From SZUA-547 sp963669315 (GTDB lineage Bacteria; Pseudomonadota; Alphaproteobacteria; Rhodobacterales; Rhodobacteraceae): a DNA stretch of 64,000 bases. The stretch spans positions 868,001 through 932,000 of the forward strand of contig OY770021.1 in NCBI GenBank assembly GCA_963669315.1. The letters run 5' to 3'. Position numbers and translations under genes: made by a program. A model generated the notes under the pieces. The model had not been told where the DNA came from, did no database searches, and saw nothing but the letters and a program-made list of their open reading frames with translations. Positions 9,575-17,371 of this stretch are shown one piece after another (position 1 is the stretch's first letter; the number at the start of each line of letters is the position of its first letter).

Positions 9575-10246
9575 TCAATCCCGATGACAGAGTTGATAGC
9601 CGAAATGCCGAACCGTCTTGATTGAGACGCGTGTCGCGCGGAGCTTCTTGCGCAGCCGAGAGACATAGAGCTCGACGGCCCCAAGCCCGACCTCGCAATT
9701 GTCGAATCCGTAAAGGTTCTGGTGAATCCGCTCCTTGTGGACCGGCTTGCCGTCATGGGCGACGAGGATCTCAAGCGTCGACGACTCCTTGCGCGTCAGT
9801 GGGATGAGTTCGTCGTTCACGGAAGCCATTTTCGACACGCAGTCGAATTCCAGTTCGCCGAACCGGATCGTGTCTGAACGCAGTCCATAGCGCCGTCGGC
9901 TGAGGGCCTGGGTGCGGGCGATCAACTCTCCCATGTCGAACGGCCTGCTGAGGCAATCGTCGGCACCCAGGTTCAGGCACTCAATCCGAGCGTTGGCGTC
10001 ATTCGCCCTCGACAACGCCAGAATCGGTGTCATCCCGCCGACCGCCTTTATTACGCTCAACGTTTCCTCGCACGATCGGGACGAAAGACCGATGCCCAGT
10101 ATCATCGCGTCGTAATCCTGGACAGCGATCGCCGCCGAGCCGTCTCTTACGTTCGACATCCAGTCGATGGTCTGACCGGTGCGAGAAACCGAAGCCGCGA
10201 TCTGGAACGCGGTTTCGGCATCGCTTTCAATCAACAATATCCGCAT
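9575..10246 (-). CDS. Atypical OmpR-family (CtrA-like) response regulator
   Basis: The protein has 223 residues: receiver domain 1-118 and winged-helix DNA-binding domain about 125-220 (PLTRKESSTLEILVAH, YVSRLRKKL, HFGYQL). Length and spacing match CtrA closely. The position of the phospho-acceptor (Asp51 in CtrA) is Gly51 here (AMILGIGL), and the invariant receiver Lys is Arg100 (CLSRPFD). It should therefore not be phosphorylated in the usual way and may work as a constitutive or ligand-controlled DNA-binding protein. It is the last gene of the long leftward cluster headed by the LysR and aldehyde dehydrogenase genes, 42 bases after ridA, and no histidine kinase lies nearby. A paralogue is at 46.0-46.7 kb. 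Confidence 0.85.
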   Translation of the reverse strand: MRILLIESDAETAFQIAASVSRTGQTIDWMSNVRDGSAAIAVQDYDAMILGIGLSSRSCEETLSVIKAVGGMTPILALSRANDANARIECLNLGADDCLSRPFDMGELIARTQALSRRRYGLRSDTIRFGELEFDCVSKMASVNDELIPLTRKESSTLEILVAHDGKPVHKERIHQNLYGFDNCEVGLGAVELYVSRLRKKLRATRVSIKTVRHFGYQLCHRD

Positions 10247-10288
10247 GTCTGTTCATTGAGTGCGCGAGGGTATACTGGTGGTCTGCGG

Positions 10289-10639
10289 TCAAGCAGCGGC
10301 GAGCACTAATACTTCGATCAGGTAGCTCGGCTTCGCCATCGGCGCTTCGACACAGACTCGGACTGGCGGGTTGCCGGAATCGATCCAGCTGTCCCAGACG
10401 TCGTTCAAGCCGGCGTAGTCGGCCATTGATTTGAGCCAGATCTGAACCGAGAGGACACGGGACTTGTCCGTTCCGGCTTCGGCCAGCAGAGCATCAACTT
10501 TCGAAAAAACGTCGGTCGATTGTTCGGCGATGCCGCCCTCCGTCAACTGAGACACCTGGCCGGCCAGATAGACAGTCCCGTTGTGAATAGTAATTGCGCT
10601 GAAGCGGCGGCTGCCGCCGATGCGTTGGATGTCAGACAT
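10289..10639 (-). CDS. RidA-family (YjgF/UK114) enamine/imine deaminase
   Basis: This is a 116-residue single-domain protein of the Rid family. The conserved Arg that binds the substrate carboxylate is in PPVRVCVEA, and the family motifs VYLAGQV and VLSVQIWLKSM are present. RidA proteins hydrolyse reactive 2-aminoacrylate-type enamines and imines formed by PLP or FAD enzymes. In this operon, next to an Ldh/DpkA-family reductase that acts on cyclic imines, a role in handling an imine intermediate is a reasonable inference. It may belong to the Rid1-7 subgroups rather than to RidA proper, given the sequence differences at the N-terminus. Confidence 0.85.
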   Translation of the reverse strand: MSDIQRIGGSRRFSAITIHNGTVYLAGQVSQLTEGGIAEQSTDVFSKVDALLAEAGTDKSRVLSVQIWLKSMADYAGLNDVWDSWIDSGNPPVRVCVEAPMAKPSYLIEVLVLAAA

Positions 10640-10684
10640 TCTTTGTCCTTTCGAGAGTACTTCTATGAAAAGTGGTATTCAGTG

Positions 10685-11131
10685 CGCAGCGCCGGGGTCG
10701 CCCAGCCGACGGCGCCGACCTACGCGAACGGCGGCAGAGAGCAGTAGAGATAAGCAGTCCGTTGCAGCAGCAAAGTGTAGGCGAAGGGATGCGGCGCGCC
10801 GCGCAGGACGCTCCGACGGCAGAAAGCAGGTGCCCGCCTGCAACAGCGCGCGGATTTCGGTGATCAGGAGGCCCCATTGTTTGCGCGCTTCCCAGGATCG
10901 ACCATAGGCGGCGTAGTTGCGAAAGCCGAGAAAGATTGAGAGCGCCAGTCCGAGCAGCGCCATAGGCGCCACGCCTTCCGATCCGGGATTAACCCATTCA
11001 ATCGAGCGCGCCATCGCGACCACTGCACCAAGCGCGAACATCGTCGCGATCTGGGGCAGGATCTTCGGCACGATCGACCCGCGGATGGCGACCAAGGTAC
11101 GCAAACCGCCGCTTCTTTCGCGAATGATCAT
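10685..11131 (-). pseudogene. Bestrophin-family (YneE-type) channel gene, degraded
   Basis: Starting at the ATG at 11131 the frame encodes the unmistakable bestrophin front: MIIRERSGGLRTL, RGSIVPKILPQ and LLGLALSIFLGFRNYAAYGR. After about 100 residues the frame is lost. The continuation HPFAYTLLLQRTAYLYC followed by VGAVGWATP lies in another frame and contains a TAG stop near 10736. Part of the middle and all of the C-terminal half (normally about 300 residues in total) are missing. It sits between Ldh and ridA in the operon and cannot make a functional chloride-type channel. It may be a remnant of the ancestral operon or a passenger. Confidence 0.75.
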
Positions 11132-11291
11132 GTCGAGGCCCAACTCTGTCGCGGCGCGCGGGTGGGCACGCGCGCGATGACCGCAACGCGGTTGGTCCCG
11201 CCAGTTTCGTGCATTCGCTGGCAAATCACTACATTGTCGCTCGGTTCGGGCCTCAGGCTAAAGCGATCAACCGTCGGCTGCTCGCAAGCGC

Positions 11292-12299
11292 CTAAAGCCA
11301 ACCTTGAATCTTCTCTAGTGTCGCCGGGTTCACCGCGACGCCCTTGCGCTCGGCCCGCCGTCTTGCAGCCTTTCGGCCGTCGCCGGGTACGCGTACACCG
11401 GGTTGTTCCCGCATTTCTTCAACCAACGCAGAGAGGCGGTCGTGGAACAAGCCGGCCGAGGCCGCCTCTGGGTTGATCGCCAGGAAGAACTGGCCCGTCT
11501 TCGGAGGCCCGCCTTTGACGCCAGAGAACGGACTGGCATCGACGCCCAGCGTGGCGCCCGTCATCGCCGCGGCCATGATCTCGACCATCAGGGCGACGCC
11601 CACACCCTTGTAACCGCCGCTTGGCGCCATAGAGCCCTTAAGTGCGATTTCGGGATCGGTGGTCGGACGGCCGTCAGGGTCGAGCGCCCATTCCGGCGGG
11701 ATCGGCAGCCCTTCGCGGGCGTGCTTCATAACCTCGCTCTTGGCGATGACGCTGGCGCTTTGGTCGATCAGCACCTCTGTCCCGCCATCGCGATCAGGCG
11801 CGGCCAAAGAGAACGGGTTGGTTCCGACAATGGGTCGCCGGCCTCCGGTCGGGGCAATCGAAGCCGGCGCGTTGGTGAAGCCAATCCCAAGCAGGCCCGC
11901 CTTCGCCAGCAATCTGGTGTGATAGCCGAGCACGCCGCAATTATAGGAATTGCGTATCGCCAACGCAGCGACTCCATGTTCCCGCGCGGTGGACATCAAC
12001 GCACTGAAGCCAAGGTCGATCGCCGGATGGGCGAACCCGGTGGCCGCGTCGACTGCAATCACCGACGGAGCGGGACGACTTAGAACTGGTCGCGCCTGAC
12101 CGTCGACCTTGCCGCACTGAACATGCTCACAATAGATCGGGATATACGCCAGGCCATGGCTGGCGATCCCATCAGCCTCAGTCGCCGCAGTCGCACGGGC
12201 GAGTGGTCTGGCGTTTTCCTCCGAAGTTCCGGACGCGACCAGCGCGCGCTGGGCGAGATCCTCGATTTGGTCGAGTGTCAGGATTGGCGCATCGGTCAT
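11292..12299 (-). CDS. Ldh/DpkA-family NAD(P)-dependent oxidoreductase
   Basis: The 335-residue protein belongs to the malate/L-lactate dehydrogenase (Ldh_2) family, distinct from Rossmann-fold dehydrogenases. Recognisable motifs are DGIASHGLAYIPIY with the catalytic His, NSYNCGVLGYHTRLLAKAG, the GGRRPIVGTNPFSLAAP nucleotide-binding stretch and GYKGVGVALMVEI. Known members reduce 2-oxoacids, ureidoglycolate, or delta1-piperideine-2-carboxylate and delta1-pyrroline-2-carboxylate. In this operon, with RidA and a semialdehyde-type dehydrogenase, reduction of a cyclic imine is the most attractive role, but this is inference. It begins 16 bases after the stop of the DUF3726 gene, so the two are likely co-translated. 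Confidence 0.8.
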   Translation of the reverse strand: MTDAPILTLDQIEDLAQRALVASGTSEENARPLARATAATEADGIASHGLAYIPIYCEHVQCGKVDGQARPVLSRPAPSVIAVDAATGFAHPAIDLGFSALMSTAREHGVAALAIRNSYNCGVLGYHTRLLAKAGLLGIGFTNAPASIAPTGGRRPIVGTNPFSLAAPDRDGGTEVLIDQSASVIAKSEVMKHAREGLPIPPEWALDPDGRPTTDPEIALKGSMAPSGGYKGVGVALMVEIMAAAMTGATLGVDASPFSGVKGGPPKTGQFFLAINPEAASAGLFHDRLSALVEEMREQPGVRVPGDGRKAARRRAERKGVAVNPATLEKIQGWL

Positions 12300-12315
12300 C
12301 GGATAAATCTACCTC

Positions 12316-12969
12316 TCAGTCGTTGTCGACCAGTCCTGAACCGGCGCCAGCAAGGCGAGACGCCTCGGTGGCCGGTGCGAATGTGCGCATCGCGAAAGCA
12401 TTCAGTCGGCTCCAGGTTTCCGCGTCAACCGCCCGGCCGGTTTCATCCGCCAGTGGGGCGTTCACGTCGTTCTGAGCCGCACGACAGCGCGCGGCATCCA
12501 CACTTCTGGCTCTGATTGCGGACTCGTCGCCTTCGACGACAAAGCCCCCCTCGGGCGTGAACGTCATCTTCGCGCCCGCCCAGGTCAGGGACACCGCGAC
12601 CTTCGCTAGCTTGGCGACGGCGGCGGCGTATGGCGCGAGCAGCAACGGTTGCGCGGTTGGCCCGAGACGCATTTCGCGCCCCGCGGCGATCTCGCTCGCC
12701 CGGTCTGTGAGCGCCGCGCCTGCCGTAAGCGGGCAGAGCCTGCCGCCGGCGGCAGCCCATTCGTCCTCGACAGATACCGGCGCGATCTCGTCGTAGCTCT
12801 TGTCATCGTTCACGGTCAGGACGTCGGCCAGTTCTTCGGGACCGGGAAGGCCCTGAGCCGTCAACCAACGCGCGGCCTTACCCGCTTCCTCGGCGATTCC
12901 CCATGAGTGACCCCCACCTCGCGCGGCGCGTTTGCCCATAGCCTCGATCTCGTTGAGCGAAAATGTCAT
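12316..12969 (-). CDS. DUF3726 protein
   Basis: The 217-residue protein begins MTFSLNEIEAMGKRAARGGG-HSWGIAEEAGKAARWL, the signature opening of the DUF3726 family, which I know only as a domain of unknown function found mainly in proteobacteria. There is no signal peptide or membrane segment, so it should be cytoplasmic. The Gly-rich HSWGIAEEAGKA motif and acidic centre could hold a ligand, but no catalytic residues can be assigned. Its ATG overlaps the stop of the upstream 567-residue gene by four bases (ATGA), which suggests translational coupling and perhaps a complex between the two products. Confidence 0.75.
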   Translation of the reverse strand: MTFSLNEIEAMGKRAARGGGHSWGIAEEAGKAARWLTAQGLPGPEELADVLTVNDDKSYDEIAPVSVEDEWAAAGGRLCPLTAGAALTDRASEIAAGREMRLGPTAQPLLLAPYAAAVAKLAKVAVSLTWAGAKMTFTPEGGFVVEGDESAIRARSVDAARCRAAQNDVNAPLADETGRAVDAETWSRLNAFAMRTFAPATEASRLAGAGSGLVDND

Positions 12970-14669
12970 ACGTCGGCCTCCGATAATTGGGGGTAGGACC
13001 AGTCCTCGGCGTCGCTCCCCGCCAATTCGTGCGGGAACGGCGCGTGCTGGTACATGTTGATGCGCACCCAGCGATCAGAGCGCGGATCGAAATGCGTTGC
13101 GCCGAAGAACGACAACTTGCAGCGCAACAGATCGATCGGCAGCAACGCCGCGGAGATGGTGTTGTCACGAATCTCGGCATAGGGGTGGCGCGCGGTGATC
13201 TGCGCCCTGCGCGCCACATGCCGGTGCTCGGGATGACGCAGCAGGAACGCAGCGACGGTCGGCTCCCCGTCCCACGCGACGATATCCTTGTGCATGGCGA
13301 CCGCGTCTCGTCCGGGCGCCAATGGCTGCTCGTAAGGCTCAATCGGCTCCTCAAAGCGTTCGCCGAGACGCGGCTCCAGCTTCTCCTCCGAAACGTACCA
13401 GGCCCGGGCCAGGTTGTCCGGAGAAGCCCAGTCGAGCTTCAGAGCGAAATCATAGACGTCCTCGACGATCTCCTTGAACCGGTCCAGCGACATGGCACCA
13501 TCGATGCAGAACGCTGAGCCCTCATCGGCGCTCATGCCGGGTGCGAGATCGTCGACCAGCGGGCCATAAGGCTCGAGCATCAGCGAGACCAGTTGCTCCT
13601 GACCTTCGATCGACAGATTGTCTTCGGCCCATCTGTAGAGACGGTCCCAAGGCGCATCCCCGTCCAGCGCGCCAGTGTCGACATGCTCCTGAAGACGGGC
13701 GAGATCCGCCTTCAGCATGACCACCTTCTGCATCTGCAGCGAGTGTTCGGAACGCCATCCCTCCGCGTTCATCCGGGCGCGGGCGAGCATGGCGCGGAAC
13801 TCGGCCGCCTCTACAGGCTCCGCGCGGGGCACGCTGCGCACCCGCGCCAGCGCGGTTTCGCGTGCGGCGATCCAGTTGTTGATCAGCAGCGGATGGTTGA
13901 CCAGGAAGGGCGCCATGCCGAGCCCCGTCGAATTGCCGACGCCAAAGCGGCGACGCAAATCGGGGTCGATCTTCACCGCGGTCTCCGGCGCGCGAGCCTC
14001 CGCCATATGCTCGACCAGATCGAGCGTATATGCGCGGGTCAGGAACACGGACAGCATCTCAGCCTGGAATGGCGCAGCCAGCTCGGGCCTATCGGCGATA
14101 GCCTCTCGATCTGCGGCGCCAAGCTTGCCCGATCCATAAACGGCGGTGGTGCGCATAAGGTATCCGACCGCTTCGATTTTCTCGGCGTCAGGCTGGCGGC
14201 CTTCGGCGAGCCGGGACGCGACGTGTTCGAACAGCCGAACTGAGCGATTGGCGCGAGACACGCTGATCGACTTGTTTGTGACCCGACCCGCCTCTTGCTT
14301 CGGAACGTTCCACGACAGGCGCTCGATATCATCGGCGGTCGGCTCGCCGTCGAACAGCGTGAAGGTGGAATCCCACGCGTGGGCGATCACTCGGTCAGAA
14401 CGCTGGTCAGCTGGTAGGTCATGCGCAAAGCAGACCAGGCTGTAGGTGCGCTCCGGCCCTTTCGCCGAATACACGGCAACTCCGACGCCGTTGTCGTCGA
14501 TGTCCCAGATCGGGCGCTCGAAACGCCAGCCCTCGTTTTTCAGCCGCCGCAAAAGCGTGCGCATGAAAGACAGACGGCACTGGTGAAAAGAGCCAATTCG
14601 GGCGAGTCGCATCACGATCGCAGGCGACCGCAGCAAGGTTTGGTCAATCGGTTCGCGAACCGCATCCAT
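12966..14669 (-). CDS. 567-residue protein of unknown family, coupled to DUF3726
   Basis: The start at 14669 (MDAVREPIDQ) is chosen because it follows an AAGGAA ribosome site; an upstream in-frame ATG at 14729 has none. The protein is soluble, mostly helical and about 64 kDa. Notable stretches are WDIDDNGVGVAVYSAKGPERTYSL (beta), a glycine-rich GVGNSTGLGMAPFLVNHP near residue 265, and a C-terminal LRCKLSFFGATHFDPRSDRWVRINMYQHAPFPHEL. The His/Arg/Asp-rich conserved-looking blocks suggest an enzyme rather than a structural protein. I do not recognise the family. The four-base overlap with DUF3726 and the surrounding transporter, dehydrogenase and RidA genes point to a catabolic function. Confidence 0.65.
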   Translation of the reverse strand: MDAVREPIDQTLLRSPAIVMRLARIGSFHQCRLSFMRTLLRRLKNEGWRFERPIWDIDDNGVGVAVYSAKGPERTYSLVCFAHDLPADQRSDRVIAHAWDSTFTLFDGEPTADDIERLSWNVPKQEAGRVTNKSISVSRANRSVRLFEHVASRLAEGRQPDAEKIEAVGYLMRTTAVYGSGKLGAADREAIADRPELAAPFQAEMLSVFLTRAYTLDLVEHMAEARAPETAVKIDPDLRRRFGVGNSTGLGMAPFLVNHPLLINNWIAARETALARVRSVPRAEPVEAAEFRAMLARARMNAEGWRSEHSLQMQKVVMLKADLARLQEHVDTGALDGDAPWDRLYRWAEDNLSIEGQEQLVSLMLEPYGPLVDDLAPGMSADEGSAFCIDGAMSLDRFKEIVEDVYDFALKLDWASPDNLARAWYVSEEKLEPRLGERFEEPIEPYEQPLAPGRDAVAMHKDIVAWDGEPTVAAFLLRHPEHRHVARRAQITARHPYAEIRDNTISAALLPIDLLRCKLSFFGATHFDPRSDRWVRINMYQHAPFPHELAGSDAEDWSYPQLSEADV

Positions 14670-14738
14670 GGCTTTATTCCTTCGGATTGGAGTCGGGCGG
14701 CCGCGGATCGGCCGCCCAATATCGCACAAGTTGGTTGA

Positions 14739-16283
14739 CTACGCTTTTTCCTTGCCCTTCATCAGGGTGATGCGAACCGCATCCCAAAGCGAAGGCGCCA
14801 ACACCAGAGAGACGGGTACGGCGGTGATCACGATGAAGCTTTGTAGCTTGCTGACGCCGCCGGAGCCGACCGAGATCAAGATCAGCGCCATCGCGCCCAT
14901 CGCCACCCCCCAGAACACCCGCACCCAAGTCTCCGAGCGGTCTTGGTTCGACATCGCGACCGAGATCACGTAGGTCATCGAATCCCCGGTCGTCGCCACG
15001 AAGATCGTGGTCAGGATCAGGAACAGCAGCGAGACGATGAAGCCCAGCGGCAGGTTTTGCGTGATCGCCAGAAGCGCGGCAGGCAGGTTGAAGCCCTCGA
15101 AAGCGGCCGACACCGAGCCCGGCTCCGCCAGTTCAAAGGCGATTCCGGTACCGCCGACGATGGTGAACCAAAAGTTGGTCACGATCGGCGCGACGATCGA
15201 CAACATGATCACGATCGCGCGGATCGACCGACCCCGGCTGACGCGGGCGATGAACATCGCCATCAGTGGTCCGTAGCCCAAGAACCAGCCCCAGAAGAAG
15301 ACCGTCCACCAGCCCAGCCAGCCCGGCTCGCCGAACAGTCCTGCGTCGCCGCGATAGAGCGCGAGATCGAAGAAGCTGGCCAGATAGGCGCCCATGCCTT
15401 CGAAAAAGCCGCCAAAGATGAACGCGGTCGGACCGGCCACCAGCATGAACAGCAGCAATCCGAAGCCCAGCACGATGTTCACCCGGCTGAGAAACTGGAT
15501 GCCTTTGTTGATGCCCGTGACGGCCGAGATCGTATAAATCGCAACCAGTCCGCCGATAACCAGCGCCTGCGTCAACCACACGTCCGGAATGCCGAACAGC
15601 GCGTCGAGCCCGTAAGAGACCTGCAGGCCGAGGAAGCCGATCGGACCGACTGTGCCCGCCACCACAGCGATGATGCAGCTCGCATCAGCGATCAGGCCGA
15701 TCGGGCCGTTGATCGCCTTTTCGCCGAACACCGGGTAGAGCAGCGTCCGCGGTGATAGGGGCAGGCCTTTTTCGTAGTGGTAGTGCATCAGCATCACCGT
15801 GGTCAGCGAACCGAGGATCGCCCAGGCCAGAAAACCCCAATGCAGATAGGATTGCGCCAGCGCGGGAATCGCCGCTGCCTCGGACCCCGCCTCGCCACCG
15901 AAGAGCGGCGGCGGCGACAGGAAATGCGCCATCGGCTCGCCCGCGGCCCAAAACACGCCGCCGCCGGCCAGCAGGGTGCACATGATCATCGAGCCCCACT
16001 GGAAGACGGTGAACTCAGGCTTCTCAAGCCCTCCCATCTTCGCTGAGCCGCCCGGCAGCACCACCAGCACCAGGCCGATCAGGAACGTCGCCAGCAGCAA
16101 GAGCTGCCAGTAGAGCCCAAATACTTTCGCCGAAAAGGCGAAGCCTGCGTCGACCATCCCCGACAGCGTGTCGAGGTCGATCAGCGCGAGCGCACAGAAC
16201 GCGGCGATGAAACCGCCGGTTATGAAAAACAGCGGTAAATTGATGTGTTTGTCGTCAGTGCTGATTTCGGTCGCCTCGGACAT
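14739..16283 (-). CDS. BCCT-family betaine/choline/carnitine-type transporter
   Basis: The 514-residue protein has 12 hydrophobic segments and the BCCT signatures GWLGWWTVFFWGWFLGYGP (the Trp-rich aromatic box of transmembrane segment 8) and GEPMAH, ATTGDSM and RVSRGRSIR. BCCT carriers import quaternary-amine zwitterions such as glycine betaine, choline, carnitine and dimethylsulfoniopropionate with Na+ or H+. The C-terminal tail is short, unlike osmoregulated BetP, which favours a catabolic uptake role. It lies between the M19-like and 567-residue genes in the same operon, so its substrate is probably the compound degraded by the operon. Confidence 0.9.
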   Translation of the reverse strand: MSEATEISTDDKHINLPLFFITGGFIAAFCALALIDLDTLSGMVDAGFAFSAKVFGLYWQLLLLATFLIGLVLVVLPGGSAKMGGLEKPEFTVFQWGSMIMCTLLAGGGVFWAAGEPMAHFLSPPPLFGGEAGSEAAAIPALAQSYLHWGFLAWAILGSLTTVMLMHYHYEKGLPLSPRTLLYPVFGEKAINGPIGLIADASCIIAVVAGTVGPIGFLGLQVSYGLDALFGIPDVWLTQALVIGGLVAIYTISAVTGINKGIQFLSRVNIVLGFGLLLFMLVAGPTAFIFGGFFEGMGAYLASFFDLALYRGDAGLFGEPGWLGWWTVFFWGWFLGYGPLMAMFIARVSRGRSIRAIVIMLSIVAPIVTNFWFTIVGGTGIAFELAEPGSVSAAFEGFNLPAALLAITQNLPLGFIVSLLFLILTTIFVATTGDSMTYVISVAMSNQDRSETWVRVFWGVAMGAMALILISVGSGGVSKLQSFIVITAVPVSLVLAPSLWDAVRITLMKGKEKA

Positions 16284-16346
16284 TTGGTCGATTCCTTCCC
16301 TGACAGGCGTTATGTTCAGTGGTGGTTGGCTGCTCTTTTCGTTGAG

Positions 16347-17366
16347 CTAGCCTGTCGCGCGTGCGCGCTCGCTTGGCTGTTCCGCCACGCCGCCAAAACT
16401 CTCACTGTAGAAACGATGCCAATTGTCGCCCATGATCCCGCCGGTTTCGGCCTCATCGAAACCAACGGCGCGAAGCCCGGCCTCGATGTTTCCGAAGTCG
16501 CGATTGTCGTGGAACCAGCTTGGCATCGGCGGGAAACCCGCGTCGTCGCTGGATCCTTCGCCGTAGTCGATCTCTTTGGTCCAGCGTCCGACCCGCATCC
16601 ACTCAACAATAGAATCGGGTTGGTCCTGGCACAGGTCGGTGCCGATCCCGAGATGCTCCGCGCCCATCAAATCGGCGGTCTTCGCGATCATTTCGCAGAA
16701 GCTCTCCAGCGTGCAGGCCGACTTGTCCTTCAGGTGATGCGGATAGACGGAGAAGCCGAGCATGCCGCCCGATTCCCCCAGTGTGCGCAGAACGTCATCC
16801 TTTTTGTTCCGAAGCGCCGGCGCCCAGAAATGCGGATTGGCGTGGGTGATCGCGATCGGCCGCTCAGAGAGCTCGATCGCCTCAAGCGTCGAGCGATCCG
16901 CCGAATGGCTCATATCCACCACCAGCCCGACCCGGTTCATCTCCTTGATGACCTGCCGGCCCATCCGGGTGATCCCGGGATCCTCGGCCTCGTAGCAGCC
17001 GGTCGCAAGCAGCGACTGATTGTTGTAGCTGAGCTGCATGAACCGCGCGCCCAGCGTATGGACGATCTCGACCAGTCCAATATCGTCCTCGATCGGCGAC
17101 GGGTTCTGGAAGCCGAAGAAGATGGCGGTGCGATTGGTCTCCCGCGCAAGCTTCACATCCTCGGCCCAGCGGCCCTGAAAAATCAGATCCGGATATTGTT
17201 CAAACCAGCGGTTCCACTTCTCGATGTTGAGCACCGTCTCACGAAAGTTCTCGTGATAGGCGATCGTGACATGCACGGCGTCCACGCCGCCTTCGCGCAT
17301 CTGACGGAAAAGTTTCTCCGACCAGTTTGCGTATTGCAGATTGTCGATCCGATAGGCACGGTTCAT
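16347..17366 (-). CDS. M19 (renal dipeptidase)-like hydrolase with altered metal site
   Basis: The 339-residue protein has the M19 amidohydrolase fold: DMSHSADRST and ITHANPHFW carry the two later metal or substrate histidines, and GIGTDL carries the late Asp. The first family motif (normally H-x-D near the N-terminus) is replaced by RIDNLQYANWS, and the usual metal-bridging Glu motif (GxEG) reads FGFQNPSP. This is therefore a divergent M19 branch, probably not a classical dipeptidase. It lacks a signal peptide and should be cytoplasmic. It is six bases from the aldehyde dehydrogenase stop and probably acts on a C-N bond in the operon's substrate. Confidence 0.8.
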   Translation of the reverse strand: MNRAYRIDNLQYANWSEKLFRQMREGGVDAVHVTIAYHENFRETVLNIEKWNRWFEQYPDLIFQGRWAEDVKLARETNRTAIFFGFQNPSPIEDDIGLVEIVHTLGARFMQLSYNNQSLLATGCYEAEDPGITRMGRQVIKEMNRVGLVVDMSHSADRSTLEAIELSERPIAITHANPHFWAPALRNKKDDVLRTLGESGGMLGFSVYPHHLKDKSACTLESFCEMIAKTADLMGAEHLGIGTDLCQDQPDSIVEWMRVGRWTKEIDYGEGSSDDAGFPPMPSWFHDNRDFGNIEAGLRAVGFDEAETGGIMGDNWHRFYSESFGGVAEQPSERARATG

Positions 17367-17371
17367 AGCGA

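Noticed and set aside
14943..15755. A 270-residue plus-strand frame opposite the BCCT gene
   Set aside because: Asp/Arg/Gln/His-rich mirror of transmembrane codons, typical of antisense frames in membrane-protein genes.
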